Positions 18,375 to 28,106 of a stretch of DNA of 64,000 nucleotides are shown piece after piece; the stretch's first letter is position 1, and every line of letters begins with the position of its first letter. Below the pieces are notes generated by a model. It saw only the letters and a list, made by a program, of their open reading frames with translations. It had not been told where the DNA came from and ran no database searches. Source of the stretch: Chitinophaga sancti (GTDB lineage: Bacteria > Bacteroidota > Bacteroidia > Chitinophagales > Chitinophagaceae). The stretch spans positions 5,766,001-5,830,000 of the forward strand of contig NZ_CP139972.1 of assembly GCF_034424315.1 (NCBI RefSeq), read 5' to 3'. Both the position numbers and the translations under genes were made by a program.

Positions 18375-18601
18375 TCTTTTTATTACATGAAATGGAGGCA
18401 ATTTTGTTGCTGCAGATCTTACCATCTGCAGCGGACATTATTTCCCTTTACCTAACAATTAAAAATATCCTGACACCTGCATCCAGCCTCGCTCTCCACA
18501 TTGAGCGACCGGTACATGAATTTAATTCGTACTTTTACGGCTTCCCTTTAATTTTTTTGACCATCAGTTCCTGATGGTAATGTGGATTTTTAATAACAAT
18601 A

Positions 18602-20959
18602 ATGAAGGCAAATTACTTAGACGAACTGAATGAGCGGCAGCGCGAAGCAGTTGTGCATATCAAAGGCCCGTTAATGATCGTAGCGGGCGCTGGTTCAGGT
18701 AAGACGAAAGTACTTACCACCCGTATCGCCCACCTGCTCCACAACGGTGTAGATGCTTTTAATATCCTCTCACTCACTTTTACCAACAAGGCTGCAAAAG
18801 AGATGAAGGAACGCGTGGAAAGGATCCTTGGTGGTACTGAAGCCAGGAACCTCTACATTGGTACCTTCCACTCAGTATTTGCCCGTTTGTTAAGGGCCGA
18901 AGCCCATCGCCTCGGTTACCCCAATGATTTTACCATTTATGATTCCGATGATGCGAAAAGCGTACTGAAAACAATCATCAACGAGCAAAACCTGGACGAT
19001 AAACATTATAAACCTAACATGGTCTATAACCGTATATCCTCCGCTAAAAATAGCCTCGTAGGCCCTGAAGAATATCAGCATGACTACGCCATCCAGCAGG
19101 AAGATATGAGGGCCAACCGCCCCATGACCGGTAAGCTGTATGAAATGTATGCCAAACGCTGCTTTAAAAACGGCGCGATGGACTTCGATGACCTGCTCTT
19201 CAAAATGTACCAGCTGCTGAAGAACTTCCCCGAAGTACTGCACAAATACCAGCATAAATTCAAATACATCATGATCGATGAGTACCAGGATACCAATCCT
19301 GCTCAGTACGAAATCATCAAGCTATTAGGTGCTGCTCACGAAAATATCTGTGTAGTGGGGGATGATGCGCAAAGTATCTACTCCTTCCGCGGCGCTACCA
19401 TCCAGAACATCCTCCAGTTTGAAAAGGACTACAACGATACAAAAGTGGTAAAACTGGAACAGAACTATCGTAGTACTAAGTCCATTCTCCAGGTTGCCAA
19501 CGATGTGATCGCTAACAACAAGGGGCAGATCGAAAAGAACCTCTGGACTGATAACCCTACCGGCGAAAGAATAAAATTGGTGCGTACTATGACCGACAAT
19601 GAGGAAGGCAAATTCGTAGCCGAAACCATTGCCGAGCAAAAGCTGCGCAACCACTATGCAAACAGGGATTTCGCTATCCTGTACCGTACCAATGCGCAAA
19701 GCCGCGCATTCGAAGAAAACCTGCGCCGTAAAGCCATACCCTACCGCATCTATGGAGGTATGTCCTTCTACCAGCGCAAGGAAATCAAAGACTTCGTAGC
19801 TTACCTCCGTATCGTGATGAACCCATCCGACGAAGAAAGCCTGAAACGAATCATCAACTACCCGATTCGTGGTATCGGTAAAACCACTGTTGAAAAAGTG
19901 ATGATCTTTGCCAACGAGCACAATATCACCTTCTGGAACGTGCTGGAAAGAGCGCAGGAATTCGGATTCAAAGGGGGAACCCTGGAAGCCATCGAAAACT
20001 TCGTGATCATGATCCGCAGTTTCCAGGCTATGCTGGGTAAACAAAATGCTTACGACATCGCCGTACAGGTGGGTAAGTCTACCAACATCGTCAAAGAACT
20101 CTTCAACGATAAAACTACTGAAGGCCTCGCCCGCTACGAGAACATTCAGGAACTCCTGAACTCCGTAAAGGAATTCACCGAAACACCTACTGAAGACGGG
20201 GAACTACTGGAAAAATCACTGGGTACCTATCTGCAGCAGATCACCCTCCTCACCGATGCTGACAAAGGCAACGATGAAGACAGCGATGTGGTGAAACTAA
20301 TGACGATCCACGCAGCAAAAGGACTGGAGTTCCCGGTTGTATTCAGCGTAGGTCTGGAAGAAAACCTTTTCCCAAGTTCCCTCTCCATCAATTCAAGGGA
20401 GGAGCTGGAAGAAGAACGCCGTCTTTTCTACGTGGTGATCACCCGCGCCAAAGCCAGGTTGTTCCTCACTTATGCTAACAGCCGTTACCGCTTTGGGCAG
20501 CTTGTCAACAATGAATCCAGCCGTTTCCTGGAAGAAATGCCGGAACAGTACATTGACCGCAGCTATGCCGGTGGCGGTGCTGTAGGCAACAGAAGCCCGA
20601 TCAATAGTGGTGGTGGCCTCTGGGGCAATAATGGTGGCGGAGGCAATATGTTCGACCGGATGCAGAAGAAAACGCCGGGTAGCCAGTCTTCCCAGCCAGT
20701 AGCCGGTCCACGCCCTGCACCTAAACCCGTTAGCAACGCCGCAGCCAGCAACCACGTACCAAGTGCCGGTTTTACCCCGGACGATCCGGCTACAATGGAA
20801 GCCGGGATGGACGTGGAACACCAGAAATTCGGTTTCGGAACCATCCTTAATATGGAAGGAGCGCCAAACAATCGTATCGCTACCGTAGTATTCCCAAAAG
20901 GTGGCGGTGAGAAAAAGATCATGCTGAACTACGCACGATTGATGATCGTAAAGAAATAA
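18602..20959 (+). CDS. UvrD/PcrA-type ATP-dependent DNA helicase
   Basis: A 785-residue superfamily 1A 3'-5' helicase for nucleotide-excision and mismatch repair. Motifs appear in order: Q-motif LNERQREAV, Walker A AGAGSGKTKV (about 28-37), Ia TFTNKAAKEMKERV, Walker B MIDEYQDTN, III GDDAQSIYSFRGA, IV EQNYRS, V TIHAAKGLEFPVVF and VI VVITRAKARL. The linker after residue 655 is Gly/Asn/Pro-rich. The last 55 residues form the PcrA/UvrD Tudor-like RNA polymerase-binding module (HQKFGFGTILNMEG). Its stop overlaps the ATG of recX (TAATG). Confidence 0.95.
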   Translation: MKANYLDELNERQREAVVHIKGPLMIVAGAGSGKTKVLTTRIAHLLHNGVDAFNILSLTFTNKAAKEMKERVERILGGTEARNLYIGTFHSVFARLLRAEAHRLGYPNDFTIYDSDDAKSVLKTIINEQNLDDKHYKPNMVYNRISSAKNSLVGPEEYQHDYAIQQEDMRANRPMTGKLYEMYAKRCFKNGAMDFDDLLFKMYQLLKNFPEVLHKYQHKFKYIMIDEYQDTNPAQYEIIKLLGAAHENICVVGDDAQSIYSFRGATIQNILQFEKDYNDTKVVKLEQNYRSTKSILQVANDVIANNKGQIEKNLWTDNPTGERIKLVRTMTDNEEGKFVAETIAEQKLRNHYANRDFAILYRTNAQSRAFEENLRRKAIPYRIYGGMSFYQRKEIKDFVAYLRIVMNPSDEESLKRIINYPIRGIGKTTVEKVMIFANEHNITFWNVLERAQEFGFKGGTLEAIENFVIMIRSFQAMLGKQNAYDIAVQVGKSTNIVKELFNDKTTEGLARYENIQELLNSVKEFTETPTEDGELLEKSLGTYLQQITLLTDADKGNDEDSDVVKLMTIHAAKGLEFPVVFSVGLEENLFPSSLSINSREELEEERRLFYVVITRAKARLFLTYANSRYRFGQLVNNESSRFLEEMPEQYIDRSYAGGGAVGNRSPINSGGGLWGNNGGGGNMFDRMQKKTPGSQSSQPVAGPRPAPKPVSNAAASNHVPSAGFTPDDPATMEAGMDVEHQKFGFGTILNMEGAPNNRIATVVFPKGGGEKKIMLNYARLMIVKK

Positions 20960-21420
20960 TGCAGACTTCCATTCTCTTAAAACTACGTCATTACTGTGCT
21001 TATCAGGAACGCAGCCACAGCGAGGTGAAAACAAAAAGCCTGGAGCTGGGGCTGCGTGGTGATGAGATAGATGAAGCCATTGCCGCACTTATTGCAGACA
21101 ATTTTCTGAACGAAGAACGCTTTGCCCGTGCCTATGCCGGTGGTAAATTCCGCTCGCAGAAATGGGGGCGTAAAAAGATCCTGGCAGGCCTCAAACAACA
21201 TCAGGTTTCTGCCTACTCTATTAAAAAAGGAATGCAGGAGATTGATGATGAGGTCTATATGGATGTACTGCAATCGCTGACTGAAAAGAAATATGCCTCC
21301 CTGAAAGGAGAACAATACCTGAAAAGACAGTACAAGACTACCCAATATTTGCTGCAAAAAGGATATGAACCCGACCTGATAAGCGAAATCATTAAACAAA
21401 TTGCAAAAGAAGGGCTATAA
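20959..21420 (+). CDS. recX: regulatory protein RecX
   Basis: RecX modulates RecA filaments in the cytosol. The 153-residue protein is built of three-helix repeats typical of the family: YCAYQERSHSEVKTKSLELG, NFLNEERFARAYAGGKFRSQ and WGRKKILAGLKQHQVS. The ATG overlaps the helicase stop by one base, so the two are translationally coupled and form a DNA-repair pair. RecA itself is not in the window. Confidence 0.9.
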   Translation: MQTSILLKLRHYCAYQERSHSEVKTKSLELGLRGDEIDEAIAALIADNFLNEERFARAYAGGKFRSQKWGRKKILAGLKQHQVSAYSIKKGMQEIDDEVYMDVLQSLTEKKYASLKGEQYLKRQYKTTQYLLQKGYEPDLISEIIKQIAKEGL

Positions 21421-21478
21421 TTTTAAAAGTTTTTAGCCGAAGTCATCGTAATTTTATGCAATTAGAAACCGATAATTT

Positions 21479-22273
21479 ATGTCAGATCTGAAAGTAACAC
21501 TTATACAGACTAAACTGCATTGGGAAAATATTGACGCTAACCTGAATATGTTCAATGAAAAGATTGATAGCATCAGGGAAAGAACCGAAGTCGTGATCCT
21601 GCCTGAAATGTTCAGCACAGGATTCAGCATGGCTCCTGAAAAGCTGGCTGAAAAGATGGACGGTAAGGCCGTGCAGTGGATGGCTAAAAAAGCAGCAGAG
21701 AAAAACATCATTATCGGTGGTAGCCTCATTATCGAGGAAGATGGCGAATACTACAACCGCTTTGTATGGATGCAGCCCAATGGCGTAGCCGGTGCTTACG
21801 ACAAACGTCACCGTTTTGCTTACGCCGGTGAAGACAAGCATTATGCAGCCGGTGATACCCGCCTGATCGCTTCCGTAAAAGGTTGGAAAATATGCCTCAA
21901 CATCTGCTACGATCTGCGTTTCCCTGTATGGCAGCGTAATCAGATCAATGCGGATACCAACGCACCTGCATACGACCTGCTGATCAACGTGGCAAACTGG
22001 CCTGAGCGCCGTAGCACCGCCTGGAAAACTTTAATTCAGGCACGCGCTATCGAAAACCAGGTGTATGCTATCGGTGTGAACAGGGTAGGAGACGATGGTA
22101 ATGGCATTTACCACAGTGGTGATTCCAGCCTCATTGATCCACTGGGCGAAATACTTTACAGGAAGAGCCACGAAGAAGATATTTTTACTACTACACTTGA
22201 GCGTACCAAGCTAGACGAAATAAGGGAGAAAATCCCCTTCCTCAGGGATGCTGATAAATTTCAATTGTTTTAA
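21479..22273 (+). CDS. nitrilase-family amidohydrolase (YafV/omega-amidase type)
   Basis: A C-N hydrolase superfamily enzyme of 264 residues. The catalytic triad is visible: Glu43 in LPEMFSTGF, Lys109 in YDKRHRF and Cys143 in LNICYDLRFPVW. The FSTGFSM segment and RFAYAGED are characteristic of YafV/omega-amidases, which hydrolyse 2-oxoglutaramate or 2-oxosuccinamate as metabolite repair. The substrate is inferred from the subfamily. The stop overlaps the start of the next gene (TAATG). Confidence 0.9.
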   Translation: MSDLKVTLIQTKLHWENIDANLNMFNEKIDSIRERTEVVILPEMFSTGFSMAPEKLAEKMDGKAVQWMAKKAAEKNIIIGGSLIIEEDGEYYNRFVWMQPNGVAGAYDKRHRFAYAGEDKHYAAGDTRLIASVKGWKICLNICYDLRFPVWQRNQINADTNAPAYDLLINVANWPERRSTAWKTLIQARAIENQVYAIGVNRVGDDGNGIYHSGDSSLIDPLGEILYRKSHEEDIFTTTLERTKLDEIREKIPFLRDADKFQLF

Positions 22274-22656
22274 TGCTACAAGCCATTCATCATATCGCAG
22301 TCATCTGTTCAGACTATGAACAGAGTAAAAAGTTCTATACGGAAATCCTTGGATTGGAAATAATCAGGGAGGTATACCGGGAAGAACGTTCTTCTTACAA
22401 ACTGGATCTTGCATTGAATGGACTGTATGTGATCGAGCTATTTTCATTTCCCGATCCTCCGCCTCGTCCATCACGACCCGAGGCGAGTGGCCTGCGTCAC
22501 CTGGCATTTGCAGTACCTGATCTCGACCATGCCGTGGCTCACCTGCAGCACCATGCAGTCCTTACGGAGCCTGTCCGAATCGACCCATATACCGGAAAGA
22601 GATTTACATTTTTTACCGATCCGGATGGGTTACCACTGGAGCTATATGAACAGTGA
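22273..22656 (+). CDS. VOC family (glyoxalase I-like) protein
   Basis: A 127-residue vicinal oxygen chelate protein, near the SMU1112c/YwbC group of glyoxalase-like proteins. The putative metal ligands His7 (IHHIAVIC), Glu55 (LYVIELFSFP), His76 (LRHLAFAV) and Glu123 (LPLELYEQ) are all present, so it is likely an active metalloenzyme. The real substrate is unknown. It is translationally coupled to the upstream nitrilase gene by a one-base overlap. Confidence 0.88.
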   Translation: MLQAIHHIAVICSDYEQSKKFYTEILGLEIIREVYREERSSYKLDLALNGLYVIELFSFPDPPPRPSRPEASGLRHLAFAVPDLDHAVAHLQHHAVLTEPVRIDPYTGKRFTFFTDPDGLPLELYEQ

Positions 22657-22683
22657 GCCTGGCGGATCATAAAAACATAACCC

Positions 22684-23793
22684 ATGCTGAATGCATATAG
22701 CAATTGCAGGATCTTCACTGGCGATAACTGGTTGGAAGACCATGTCGTACTTTCCGAAAATGGTAGAATTACCGATATTGTAACCCAACGAACAATTCCC
22801 CCACATGCTATTATCCATGACCTGAACGGTGCTGACCTGGTACCTGCATTTATAGACTTACAGATCTATGGTGGTAATGGCCGATATTTCCCCTCCCTGC
22901 CGGATGTGGAATCTATCAAAGCCACCTATGAATATTCCAAAGCAGGCGGTGCCGCTTACTTCATGATCACCATTCCCACACATTCTCCTGAGTTTATTTT
23001 AAGATCCATTGCTGCCGTAAAAGAGTATTGGGAACAAGGTGGTGAAGGTTGCCTGGGCTTACACCTTGAAGGGCCTTACATCAGCCCTGAAAAGAATGGC
23101 GCACACATTCCGGAATACATAAAGGCCCCGCGCCCCGAAGATATAGACTGGGTACTGACCCATGGTGCCGGCATTGTGAAAATGATGACTGTGGCCCCGG
23201 AGCGCGTAGCGCCCGAACTGATTCTCCGTCTTCAGGATGCTGGCGTATTAGTATCTGCTGGCCATAGTAACGGTACCTACGGGCAGCTATACCAGTCTTT
23301 CGAAAACGGAATTACTACCTGCACGCACCTCTTCAATGCCATGTCGCAGTTACAGAGCCGCGCACCGGGTATGGTAGGTGCTATTTACGATCATCCACAA
23401 GTACATGCAAGTATCGTGGCCGATGGTATTCATGTAGATTACAATACGATCCGCATCAGCAAGAAGATCATGGCCAACCGCCTGTTCCTGATCACCGATG
23501 CGGTAGCTGCCAGCGATGGCCCTGACTATGCATTCCATTGGAACGCCCTAAGTGGTCGCTATGAAGATGCAAAGGGTACCTTATCCGGTTCTGCGCTCAC
23601 CATGCTGGAGGCAGTAAAGAACTGTATCGCGCAGGTAGGTATTGCACCGGATGAAGCCTTGCGTATGGCAGCGGCATATCCGGCAGTAGTAGCAGGACTT
23701 TCTGCTGAGCTGGGGCGCATCGCCCCAGGCTTCCGTACAGCCATGCTGGCGCTCGATGAAAGCTGGGCCTTCCAGCAACTTATCTTATCTTAG
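22684..23793 (+). CDS. nagA: N-acetylglucosamine-6-phosphate deacetylase
   Basis: Removes acetate from GlcNAc-6-P, feeding amino sugars from chitin or recycled wall into central metabolism. The 369-residue amidohydrolase TIM barrel shows HLEGPYISPEKNGAH (about 125), SAGHSNGTY (about 196), TCTHLFNAMSQLQSRAPG (about 216) and the catalytic Asp in LITDAVAASDG (about 273). It lies 27 bp after the VOC gene and 20 bp before the GT39 gene. NagB and transporters are not here. Confidence 0.94.
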   Translation: MLNAYSNCRIFTGDNWLEDHVVLSENGRITDIVTQRTIPPHAIIHDLNGADLVPAFIDLQIYGGNGRYFPSLPDVESIKATYEYSKAGGAAYFMITIPTHSPEFILRSIAAVKEYWEQGGEGCLGLHLEGPYISPEKNGAHIPEYIKAPRPEDIDWVLTHGAGIVKMMTVAPERVAPELILRLQDAGVLVSAGHSNGTYGQLYQSFENGITTCTHLFNAMSQLQSRAPGMVGAIYDHPQVHASIVADGIHVDYNTIRISKKIMANRLFLITDAVAASDGPDYAFHWNALSGRYEDAKGTLSGSALTMLEAVKNCIAQVGIAPDEALRMAAAYPAVVAGLSAELGRIAPGFRTAMLALDESWAFQQLILS

Positions 23794-23813
23794 CGGTTTC
23801 AAGCACAAAGTTC

Positions 23814-25496
23814 ATGGGCATTCAACGCTTTTTTAGCAAAAATCAATATAAGAACCTTTTCCTGTTGGTTTGGTTCCTGCTTTGCCTCATACAGGCAGGA
23901 TTTACAGAACTGATGGATGATGAAGCTTATTACTGGGTTTATGCCCGTCACCTGAGCTGGGGTTATTTTGACCACCCACCAATGGTTGCAGTGCTGATCA
24001 AACTGGGCTATGCCCTTTTTCACAATGAATTTGGTGTGCGTATTGGCATGGTGATCCTGAACCTGGGTACTATTATCATTACAGACAAATTGATTCCCCG
24101 CAAGGATAACCGCCTCTTTTACCTCCTGTTGCTGGCTATGGGTGCAATGCAGGTGGGCGGAATGCTGGCCGTGCCGGATGTACCGCTGATTTTCTTTGCC
24201 GCATTATACTTTTACATCTACCGCGCATTCCTGGAACAGCAAAGCTGGAGAAATACTTTCCTGCTGGCACTGAGCATGGCACTCATGTTCTATAGCAAGT
24301 ACCATGGTGTATTACTGGTTGGTTTTACGGTGCTCTCTAACCTGAATCTCCTGCGGGTATTCAAGTTCTATGTCGCAGTGATCATTACCACGATCTTATT
24401 CTTCCCGCATTTATACTGGCAATATGCACATAACTTTCCTTCATTGCAATATCACCTGATAGAAAGAAATGCGTCTGTATACCAGCTTAATTTTACAATA
24501 GAATACATTCTTGGACAAATCCTCTTATTCGGTCCGCTGGCAGGTTGGTTAGTATTATATTATGCGTTTGTATGTCCTATACAGAGTGCTTTTGAAAGAG
24601 CCCTGAAGTTCTGTACGATAGGTGTACTGGTGTTTTTCCTGATCAGTACATTCAAGGGCAGGGTAGAGGCTAACTGGACGGTGATGTTGTTTACACCCGT
24701 GCTGGTACTGGCACATCAGTCAGTAAGAAGAAAGCGGTCTATCCGTCGTTCACTGAAAGTGATTCAATATCTCGCACCGGCCACTTTGTTAGTGGTGACT
24801 ATCGCCCGCGTATATCTAATTTGGAATTTTATGCCGGGAGTGGATATCCGTCCGGAAATTCATGATAACAGGAAGTGGGCAAAAACTTTGCAGGACCATG
24901 CAGGCGGCCGTCCTGTCGTGTTTTTGAATAGCTACCAGATGCCTTCCAAGTACATGTTCTATAGTGATCATGGACTGGGGTATAGCATCAATAGCCGTTA
25001 TAGTCGCCGGAGCCAGTATAACTATTGGGAAACGGAGAAGCAGTTATGGGGGAAACAGGTAGAGATAACTTATGACACTGAAAACATCCCGGTGACAGAT
25101 AGTTTTAATACACCGAAAGGATTGGTAAAATTCCATTTGCAGGATCCGTATTATTCTTATTCTTTGATTCAGTTTATTCCTGCTATGCGGGAGGTGAAGG
25201 TAAAACCAAATACGACCATGGGATTTCTATTGCAGGTGGATAATGGATATCATGAAGCCGTGCCGGTGGATACGGCGAATGAAGCGGTCGTAGGATATGC
25301 GATAACGCAAAAGGATATAGAATTTCCCGCAGTGAAAACAGCACTGACAATAAGCAAAGCAATAGAACGCAGAATAGTAAGGATAGAAGTACAAATGCCG
25401 GATAAACCGGGTACCTATCAATTAAAATTCTGCGTATTCGCAGGGGTACTACCGCCAACACATAATAGCCAGACAATAAAAGTAATCGTCCGGTGA
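23814..25496 (+). CDS. glycosyltransferase family 39 (ArnT/PMT-like) membrane protein
   Basis: A 560-residue integral membrane protein with about 10 hydrophobic helices in the first 350 residues. The first periplasmic loop carries the PMT/ArnT signature MDDEAYYWVYARHLSWGYFD followed by HPP, with the two acidic catalytic residues. The last 200 residues are a periplasmic domain. Such enzymes move a sugar from a polyprenyl-phosphate donor onto lipid A, protein or another glycan; the acceptor is unknown here. It follows nagA by 20 bp and ends at a strong bidirectional terminator. Confidence 0.88.
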   Translation: MGIQRFFSKNQYKNLFLLVWFLLCLIQAGFTELMDDEAYYWVYARHLSWGYFDHPPMVAVLIKLGYALFHNEFGVRIGMVILNLGTIIITDKLIPRKDNRLFYLLLLAMGAMQVGGMLAVPDVPLIFFAALYFYIYRAFLEQQSWRNTFLLALSMALMFYSKYHGVLLVGFTVLSNLNLLRVFKFYVAVIITTILFFPHLYWQYAHNFPSLQYHLIERNASVYQLNFTIEYILGQILLFGPLAGWLVLYYAFVCPIQSAFERALKFCTIGVLVFFLISTFKGRVEANWTVMLFTPVLVLAHQSVRRKRSIRRSLKVIQYLAPATLLVVTIARVYLIWNFMPGVDIRPEIHDNRKWAKTLQDHAGGRPVVFLNSYQMPSKYMFYSDHGLGYSINSRYSRRSQYNYWETEKQLWGKQVEITYDTENIPVTDSFNTPKGLVKFHLQDPYYSYSLIQFIPAMREVKVKPNTTMGFLLQVDNGYHEAVPVDTANEAVVGYAITQKDIEFPAVKTALTISKAIERRIVRIEVQMPDKPGTYQLKFCVFAGVLPPTHNSQTIKVIVR

Positions 25497-25500
25497 TATT

Positions 25501-25543
25501 AAAACAAATGGCCGGTCAGCTTTGCTGACCGGCCATTTGTTTT
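25501..25543. terminator. bidirectional terminator, 20-bp perfect stem
   Basis: A 20-bp perfect inverted repeat with a 3-nt loop (core GGCCGGTCAGC / GCTGACCGGCC), flanked by A and T runs. It separates the convergent GT39 and di-heme genes. Confidence 0.95.
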
Positions 25544-25584
25544 AAGTCAATTTCATAGCTGTGAAGCAGCCACTAAGATCGATA

Positions 25585-26964
25585 TTAAAGAGATTTCAAA
25601 AATGCAATTACCTGCCCTCTCTCTCCCGCACTCAGCTGGCTAAATTTCGCTTTCACCTTCGCCGCCTCCCCATCATGCCACAATATCGCCTCCTCCAGTG
25701 TCCTTGCCCTACCATCATGCAAATAAAACGGCGTACCATTCGTTTTCTCAAATAAACCCACCCCCCACAAGGCCGGGGTCTTCCATTCACTACCATTCGC
25801 TCTGAAATCCGGCCTTCCATCTGCCAGTCCATCCCCCATATCATGCAATAACAAATCCGTATAAGCATGTATCCGCTGATTACTCAGATATGGATACCGT
25901 ACATTAACCCCTGTCTGCGTCGTAGGAATATGACAACTACTACAACCCAGCTGCGCAAACAATTTCTCCCCGGCCATCACTTCCCCATCTGTGGTATTCC
26001 TCCTCGCCGGCACTGCCAGTGATAACAGGTAAAACTCTACCGCATTCAGCAAACTATCCGGCAGTTCAGGATCATCTGCCAGATTATCCATCTGCGGCTG
26101 TCCAAAAGTGCTTTCCTTCGGAAAAATACTGCTGGTAATCCCCATATCCTGTTGGTATGCTGCTGCGGCCTGTGTGAGGATGGTAGCCGTATTCGCCTTC
26201 ATCCCAAGCCTGCCCAGCATCATTTTATCAGTTGATGGATCATACACATAATTTGGCCTGCCACTGATCCCATCCCCATTCCCATCATTTTCATCTGCAT
26301 AAGACAGGATCGTAGATTCCGGGATATTCACCAGCAATCCTAACCCAAAAAATGGTGGTGCCATACGCGGCGATACCATCAGATCTACAGGCATTGCTAT
26401 GTAGGGGTTGACAAAAGTATAAGTCGGTTTACGCAGGGTCGTAACCGTACCATCAGGGTAAGTATACACCTGCTCTGTATAGGTGATTTTGACAGAAGCT
26501 TCTGCTGTCTTGCCAAACACTGCCAGGTCCTGCAACTGCAATCCATACCCCGGTACAGCCACAGGGCCTCCATGTGCATCCGTACCCGGAATACTCAAGC
26601 GCATCAGCATAGAAGATGTCACTGTACCGGTGGTCGGACTTCCCTTGCCATCGTTATGATGACAGCTGCGACAGCTCACATTATTGAAAATAGGACCTAA
26701 GCCACTATTGATAGTAGCCGGTGCTGTTACGAAGGTCTGGTCTACGCTGTTGTCGCCCAGGTCGTGAACATGCTGGTCATAGTTGCTCAGGCCAGGGATG
26801 ACGTTGCCAAAAGCTTTGCTGGTCGCATCAAATACGGTAGCAGCACCACCGCTCAGTCGCGGGTCGTAATCCTCCTCATTGAAGGGTGACGGCTTGGTAC
26901 ACATCATCAGCAATGAAGGGCAGGCCAGTAAGGCTGCTGCTAAATAGATCTTCCTTATCCGCAT
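25585..26964 (-). CDS. di-heme oxidoreductase family (DUF1111) c-type cytochrome
   Basis: A 459-residue exported protein with two c-type heme motifs, CRSCH (98-102) and CSSCH (341-345), in the DUF1111/di-heme thiol oxidoreductase layout. The N-terminus is a signal peptide ending near Cys22, which could be lipidated although the lipobox is atypical. The C-terminus holds the conserved FYLHDGRARTLEEAILWHDG block. In other bacteria this family is paired with imelysin proteins (IrpA/IrpB-like, iron regulated), as here. It is the last gene of a four-gene minus-strand operon and probably works in periplasmic metal redox. Confidence 0.9.
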   Translation of the reverse strand: MRIRKIYLAAALLACPSLLMMCTKPSPFNEEDYDPRLSGGAATVFDATSKAFGNVIPGLSNYDQHVHDLGDNSVDQTFVTAPATINSGLGPIFNNVSCRSCHHNDGKGSPTTGTVTSSMLMRLSIPGTDAHGGPVAVPGYGLQLQDLAVFGKTAEASVKITYTEQVYTYPDGTVTTLRKPTYTFVNPYIAMPVDLMVSPRMAPPFFGLGLLVNIPESTILSYADENDGNGDGISGRPNYVYDPSTDKMMLGRLGMKANTATILTQAAAAYQQDMGITSSIFPKESTFGQPQMDNLADDPELPDSLLNAVEFYLLSLAVPARRNTTDGEVMAGEKLFAQLGCSSCHIPTTQTGVNVRYPYLSNQRIHAYTDLLLHDMGDGLADGRPDFRANGSEWKTPALWGVGLFEKTNGTPFYLHDGRARTLEEAILWHDGEAAKVKAKFSQLSAGERGQVIAFLKSL

Positions 26965-27020
26965 TGAAAAGTATATTAAAAAAGTAGCCGGCCTTCAGTA
27001 GAAGTGCCGGCTGGTTCAAA

Positions 27021-28097
27021 TCAATCTTTGATATTAGTGAGGATGAAATTCTCAAGATCGCCTTCAATGGTGCCTTTCAGCGTTACCAGGTTGCTCATGG
27101 TTGTAGCACACAAGCCTCTCTGGTTGATGATCGCTTTCTCATAAGGCATGGTGATCGCATCAAAGGAGCCGATAGCTGCTTCAAACTGCTGCTGTAACTT
27201 GGTGTCCAGGCTCAGGTTCTTGGCTGCTACCAATGCATGCAGGCTTTTGCCATTGCTGCCCAGGAAGGTTCCCATATATACGTTATATGCACCCACAATA
27301 TTGTTCTTGAAGTCTGTAGTAGAGTTACCGCTGAAAGGTGATTCTACAATATTCGGATCCTGCGCATCATAAGGGTCTTTCATTTTAGACTCGCCCACTT
27401 CTCCGCAGATGTCTGCCAAACCTGCTGCTATAGCGGTAAACAGGCTTTGTTTGGTAGGGAATGGCTGAGAACCTTTACCTGCATTCAGTACTTTGGCAGC
27501 ATAGTTACCGCCGGCAACCACCCAGCTGTCACGTAGCTTGGTACAGGTATTTTTCAGGTCTACAGTCAGACTGGTGATGTATTTCTTTTCACGGGCAGTA
27601 AGGGCGGCAGCAGCACGCTTGCCATCAGTACCCCACAGGATGTATTCGATCGGGTGATAACCTCTCAGGGAAAGCGTTGCCAGCCCCTCAATGTCTGCTA
27701 TTTCCAGCGCATTGGAGCTATTGAGCAGGGAGTCCATCTGTACATAGTCTACCGGCCAGGTATCCATATTCGGATCGTAGTTATCATCTTCAACGGGACC
27801 GAACAGGTAACCTTCACATTGTTCCCATGTCTTACGCATATCCTTCCACGCTGTTTTGGCAGCAGTCAGGTTATCTTCAGTAGTAGCGGAGTTAAGCGCC
27901 GTCACCACGTTGTTGAACGTAGTGGCTTTGGTAAGCAGGTCTTCATAGCCCGGAATAGCGGTTTTGTTTACAAAGTTGATGGTTACCGAGTCTTCCAGGG
28001 CAGCAAAATCACTGTTAGAAGCACCATTGTCACCGTCTTTGCTACAAGACAGGATCGTGATGGCACTTACAGCGAACAGTAATACGAGTTTTTTCAT
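27021..28097 (-). CDS. imelysin family lipoprotein
   Basis: A 358-residue protein with a lipoprotein signal (Cys18 in TILSCSK), so it is anchored in the envelope. It carries the family GxHxxE motif as GYHPIEYILWG and the two helical-bundle halves of the imelysin/EfeO-like fold. Imelysins are iron-regulated and thought to bind iron or another ligand; proteolytic activity is not generally supported. It lies 9 bp after the Rieske gene and 56 bp before the di-heme gene. Confidence 0.9.
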   Translation of the reverse strand: MKKLVLLFAVSAITILSCSKDGDNGASNSDFAALEDSVTINFVNKTAIPGYEDLLTKATTFNNVVTALNSATTEDNLTAAKTAWKDMRKTWEQCEGYLFGPVEDDNYDPNMDTWPVDYVQMDSLLNSSNALEIADIEGLATLSLRGYHPIEYILWGTDGKRAAAALTAREKKYITSLTVDLKNTCTKLRDSWVVAGGNYAAKVLNAGKGSQPFPTKQSLFTAIAAGLADICGEVGESKMKDPYDAQDPNIVESPFSGNSTTDFKNNIVGAYNVYMGTFLGSNGKSLHALVAAKNLSLDTKLQQQFEAAIGSFDAITMPYEKAIINQRGLCATTMSNLVTLKGTIEGDLENFILTNIKD

Positions 28098-28106
28098 GAT
28101 AATTAG

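Noticed and set aside
18561..18577. CCATCAG-TTC-CTGATGG hairpin before uvrD as a terminator or repeat B copy
   Set aside because: It shares only TTCCTGATGG with repeat B, has a 7-bp stem without a T-run after it, and is likely chance.
19325..20044. 239-codon minus-strand open frame inside uvrD
   Set aside because: It is antisense to a clear helicase with all motifs, has no recognisable domain, and reflects codon bias of the real gene.
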